Positions 62,126 to 64,000 of a DNA stretch of 64,000 nt are shown piece after piece (positions within the stretch are counted from its first letter, which is position 1; each line of letters begins with the position of its first letter). Both the position numbers and the translations under genes were made by a program. The notes under the pieces were generated by a model. It saw only the letters and a list, made by a program, of their open reading frames with translations, did not search any database and had not been told where the DNA came from. Source of the stretch: JBDTES01 sp039922435 (lineage in GTDB: Bacteria; Patescibacteriota; Saccharimonadia; Saccharimonadales; UBA4665); the NCBI GenBank assembly GCA_039922435.1, contig JBDTES010000009.1:10463-74462 (forward strand), given 5' to 3'.

Positions 62126-63896
62126 CCTCCTCTATACCGTAAGATTTTAGCTTTTTCTCGTTAGCTTCAGTAGGGCTATTCTGTAAATTGAGTAGCTGGG
62201 CATAAATACCATTAGTTCTGGCTAGATCAGCTGGTGAACCAATTTCGTCGACCTGGCCACCACGCAGAGTTATTATTTGATCAACATTCTGAATCGTACT
62301 AAGGCGGTGAGCGATAATCAGGGTCGTCCGGCCACTCATCAGTCGCTTTAGAGCGGCTTGAACCTCATGCTCGCTGCGACTATCCAAACTCGATGTAGCT
62401 TCGTCTAGAATCAATATCGGAGCGTCTTTGAGTAATGCCCTGGCAATTGCCAGGCGTTGCTTCTGACCACCAGACAGCTTGAGGCCGCGCTCGCCAATCT
62501 CGGTGTCATAACCCTTTTTAAATTTGGTTATAAAATCATGGGCATTAGCCGCTCGAGCAGCCGCTTCGATAGTTTTATCATCAGCGGTCGGCTTGCCATA
62601 GGCGATATTCTCACGAACTGTGCCACTAAATAGGGCTGGCTCCTGAAAAACTACACCAATATTCCGCCGTAACGAAGCCTGAGTAACGTCGTTAATATTC
62701 TGGCCATCTATCGTTATCTGGCCACTAGCTACTTCGTACAAGCGCAGCAAGAGACTAGTAATGGTAGTTTTACCTTCGCCACTCTCACCGACTAAAGCTA
62801 CTTTGCTGTCGGGCTCTAGATTAAAGTTGAGACCCTTGAGTACGGTGGTGGATTCATCGTAACCAAACTCAACATTTTTAAACTCTACCTTGCCGGCTGT
62901 AATATCAAGCGATTTGGCCCCCTGGCGGTCAGTAACTTCCGGCTCAATACTCATGGCCTCAAAATAATCGCGACTATCGGCCAGTGCCCGCTGGGTATTG
63001 TTAACCAAAAAGCTAATCGTAAACAACGGAATTCGGATTTGCATAGCGTAGAGTATTAGCGCTACGGCTTGGCCTGGAGTCAACTGGCCGTGTGCCGCCT
63101 GAATAAATATAAATAGATATACTCCTAGAAAAACAATTGCTAGAACCAACCGACGCCAAAAGTCCCAGCCGTGCCAGTAACGCGACTGTGGCCGATTGAT
63201 ATCGACAAACCGATTCATGTAACTGCGGAAGAATTTAATCTCGTGGGCTTCTTGGTTGAAGCTCTTAACGACCTTAACTTGGCCAATCGCCTCGGCAAAT
63301 CGACCGCTACTAACATCAAGTGACTCATTCTTCTGCTTCTGGTAATCTTTCCATTTACGACTAGTTAGGACTGTCATTACAAAATAAATTGGATAAAGGC
63401 CGAACAGCATCAAAGCTACTTGCCAGCTATAATGAGTCACAATTATAAGAGCGAATATTGAGCTGAATATAAACTGCAAAAAGTTATTGCTGAGCATATT
63501 CATAAAGTTAGCTATCTGGTAAATAGACCGGCTCAGACGGTTAATTATCTTACCAGTTAGCTCGGTATCAAAATAGCGCTGTGGCAGTTCCAGCAAATGC
63601 TCATAATATTTTAGACTCAGAATCCGTTGGACCCGGACGGCCATCTGATCGCCGTAATAGCCACCAATGTTACTAAAGATGTTCGAAAAGAAGTCCGATG
63701 CAAAAATTGCTATCACCAGAAAAACTACCCGACCAATATCAGTGCTAGCACCGTGACTAACGGCATCGATTGCCCACCCCGAAAACAGTGGCTGTAGAAG
63801 GTTCAAAATAGCTAGCCCGATTGTAAAAAAGCTAATCGCTACGTAATAGCGCCACAAACTCTTAGTTGTACGGATAATCCGCCAAATATTTCTCAT
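62121..63896 (-). CDS. ABC exporter, fused membrane and ATPase domains
   Basis: 591 residues. Six membrane helices in the first 320 residues (type 1 ABC exporter fold), then an ATPase domain with Walker A GESGEGKTT, Q-loop VVFQEPALFSG, signature LSGGQKQRLAIARALL, Walker B ILILDEATSSLDS, and the H-loop IAHRLST. Probably works as a homodimer and exports lipid, peptide or drug; substrate unknown. TATAAT is eight bases before the ATG. Confidence 0.93.
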   Translation of the reverse strand: MRNIWRIIRTTKSLWRYYVAISFFTIGLAILNLLQPLFSGWAIDAVSHGASTDIGRVVFLVIAIFASDFFSNIFSNIGGYYGDQMAVRVQRILSLKYYEHLLELPQRYFDTELTGKIINRLSRSIYQIANFMNMLSNNFLQFIFSSIFALIIVTHYSWQVALMLFGLYPIYFVMTVLTSRKWKDYQKQKNESLDVSSGRFAEAIGQVKVVKSFNQEAHEIKFFRSYMNRFVDINRPQSRYWHGWDFWRRLVLAIVFLGVYLFIFIQAAHGQLTPGQAVALILYAMQIRIPLFTISFLVNNTQRALADSRDYFEAMSIEPEVTDRQGAKSLDITAGKVEFKNVEFGYDESTTVLKGLNFNLEPDSKVALVGESGEGKTTITSLLLRLYEVASGQITIDGQNINDVTQASLRRNIGVVFQEPALFSGTVRENIAYGKPTADDKTIEAAARAANAHDFITKFKKGYDTEIGERGLKLSGGQKQRLAIARALLKDAPILILDEATSSLDSRSEHEVQAALKRLMSGRTTLIIAHRLSTIQNVDQIITLRGGQVDEIGSPADLARTNGIYAQLLNLQNSPTEANEKKLKSYGIEEV

Positions 63897-63937
63897 TGCT
63901 TATAATTATATATCAATAAGACCGATGATGCTGAGAT

Positions 63938-64000
63938 CTACCAGCCGCCACCGCCGCCACCGCCGCCACCGCCGCCGGCGAAGCCACCGCCACCAAAACA
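63938..64000 (-). CDS. Partial gene, glycine-rich C-terminal tail
   Basis: Only the last 20 codons and a TAG stop are in the window, read as CFGGGGFA, eleven Gly, W, stop. Such Gly-rich ends closing in Trp are typical of TPM-domain (YgcG-like) and DUF2207 membrane proteins. The identity is a guess. It lies 41 bases upstream of the ABC gene on the same strand. Confidence 0.45.
   Translation of the reverse strand, partial: CFGGGGFAGGGGGGGGGGGW

Noticed and set aside
63941..64000. CCG/CCA-rich repeat at the right edge as a simple-sequence element
   Set aside because: On the minus strand it reads as a glycine-rich protein end with Trp and a stop, a known type of C-terminus.

Overview
The window is a gene-dense stretch of a small bacterial chromosome, with 62 protein genes (two cut by the window edges) and no gap above about 210 bases. 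I saw no rRNA, tRNA, CRISPR array, insertion sequence or phage gene. About four fifths of the genes lie on the minus strand. The gene set suggests a member of the Candidate Phyla Radiation (Patescibacteria), most likely Saccharibacteria (TM7). The reasons are short intergenic gaps, no biosynthetic operons, a non-oxidative pentose phosphate/triose cluster with a split transketolase, a GatCAB amidotransferase, type IV pilin-like genes with a PilB-type ATPase, a VirB4-like ATPase, and many lineage-specific membrane proteins. TGA is used as a stop (e.g. at the ends of the PBP and TrmH genes), so this is not the UGA=Gly code of Gracilibacteria/Absconditabacteria. The taxonomic call is inference.

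Layout. 1-5.4 kb: partial PLC/P1-nuclease-like gene, recG, a deoxyribosyltransferase-like gene, a methyltransferase and tyrS. 5.5-8.4 kb: a large class A PBP. 8.5-15.1 kb: radA, a membrane HExxH protein, clpC under a CIRCE/HrcA site, a small unknown gene, and nusA with a terminator-like hairpin in its leader. 15.2-25.3 kb: membrane alpha/beta hydrolase, M1 aminopeptidase, yraN-rnhB, a kinase-like orphan, rplS and a PilB-like ATPase. 25.4-31.9 kb: TrmH-type methylase, CAP-domain surface protein, dnaE, YtxH-type envelope pair. 32-37 kb: the gatC-gatA-orf136-gatB-nudix-galU operon, in which orf136 is a membrane-anchored HEPN-like protein. 37.2-47.3 kb: cohesin-like surface protein, a VirB4-like ATPase coupled to a hexapeptide-solenoid protein, uvrB, two tandem pilins sharing an 84-bp identical segment, a LOG protein, and a large unknown gene. 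47.4-55.6 kb: carbon metabolism (PfkB kinase, class II aldolase, EamA transporter, split transketolase, Rpe, RpiB, CapA-like protein, GAPDH). 55.7-64 kb: NUDIX, pyrophosphatase, GDPD, flavin reductase-like, MccF-like peptidase, TrxB, glutaredoxin, two FKBPs, NUDIX, ABC exporter, and the glycine-rich tail of a further gene.

Two modes of translation start are visible. Many genes that begin a transcript have a -10 box exactly 6-7 bases before the start codon and no Shine-Dalgarno sequence, as in leaderless mRNAs. Other genes, mostly internal operon genes plus clpC, nusA and the pilins, have clear GGAGG-type sites. Genes that plausibly work together are: FBA, GAPDH, transketolase, Rpe, RpiB and PfkB in sugar phosphate conversion; pilins, PilB-like ATPase and VirB4-like ATPase in surface appendages or DNA/protein transfer; PBP, MccF-like peptidase, CAP protein and hydrolases at the envelope; RecG, RadA, UvrB, DnaE and RNase HII in DNA maintenance; TrxB, glutaredoxin and ClpC in stress handling.
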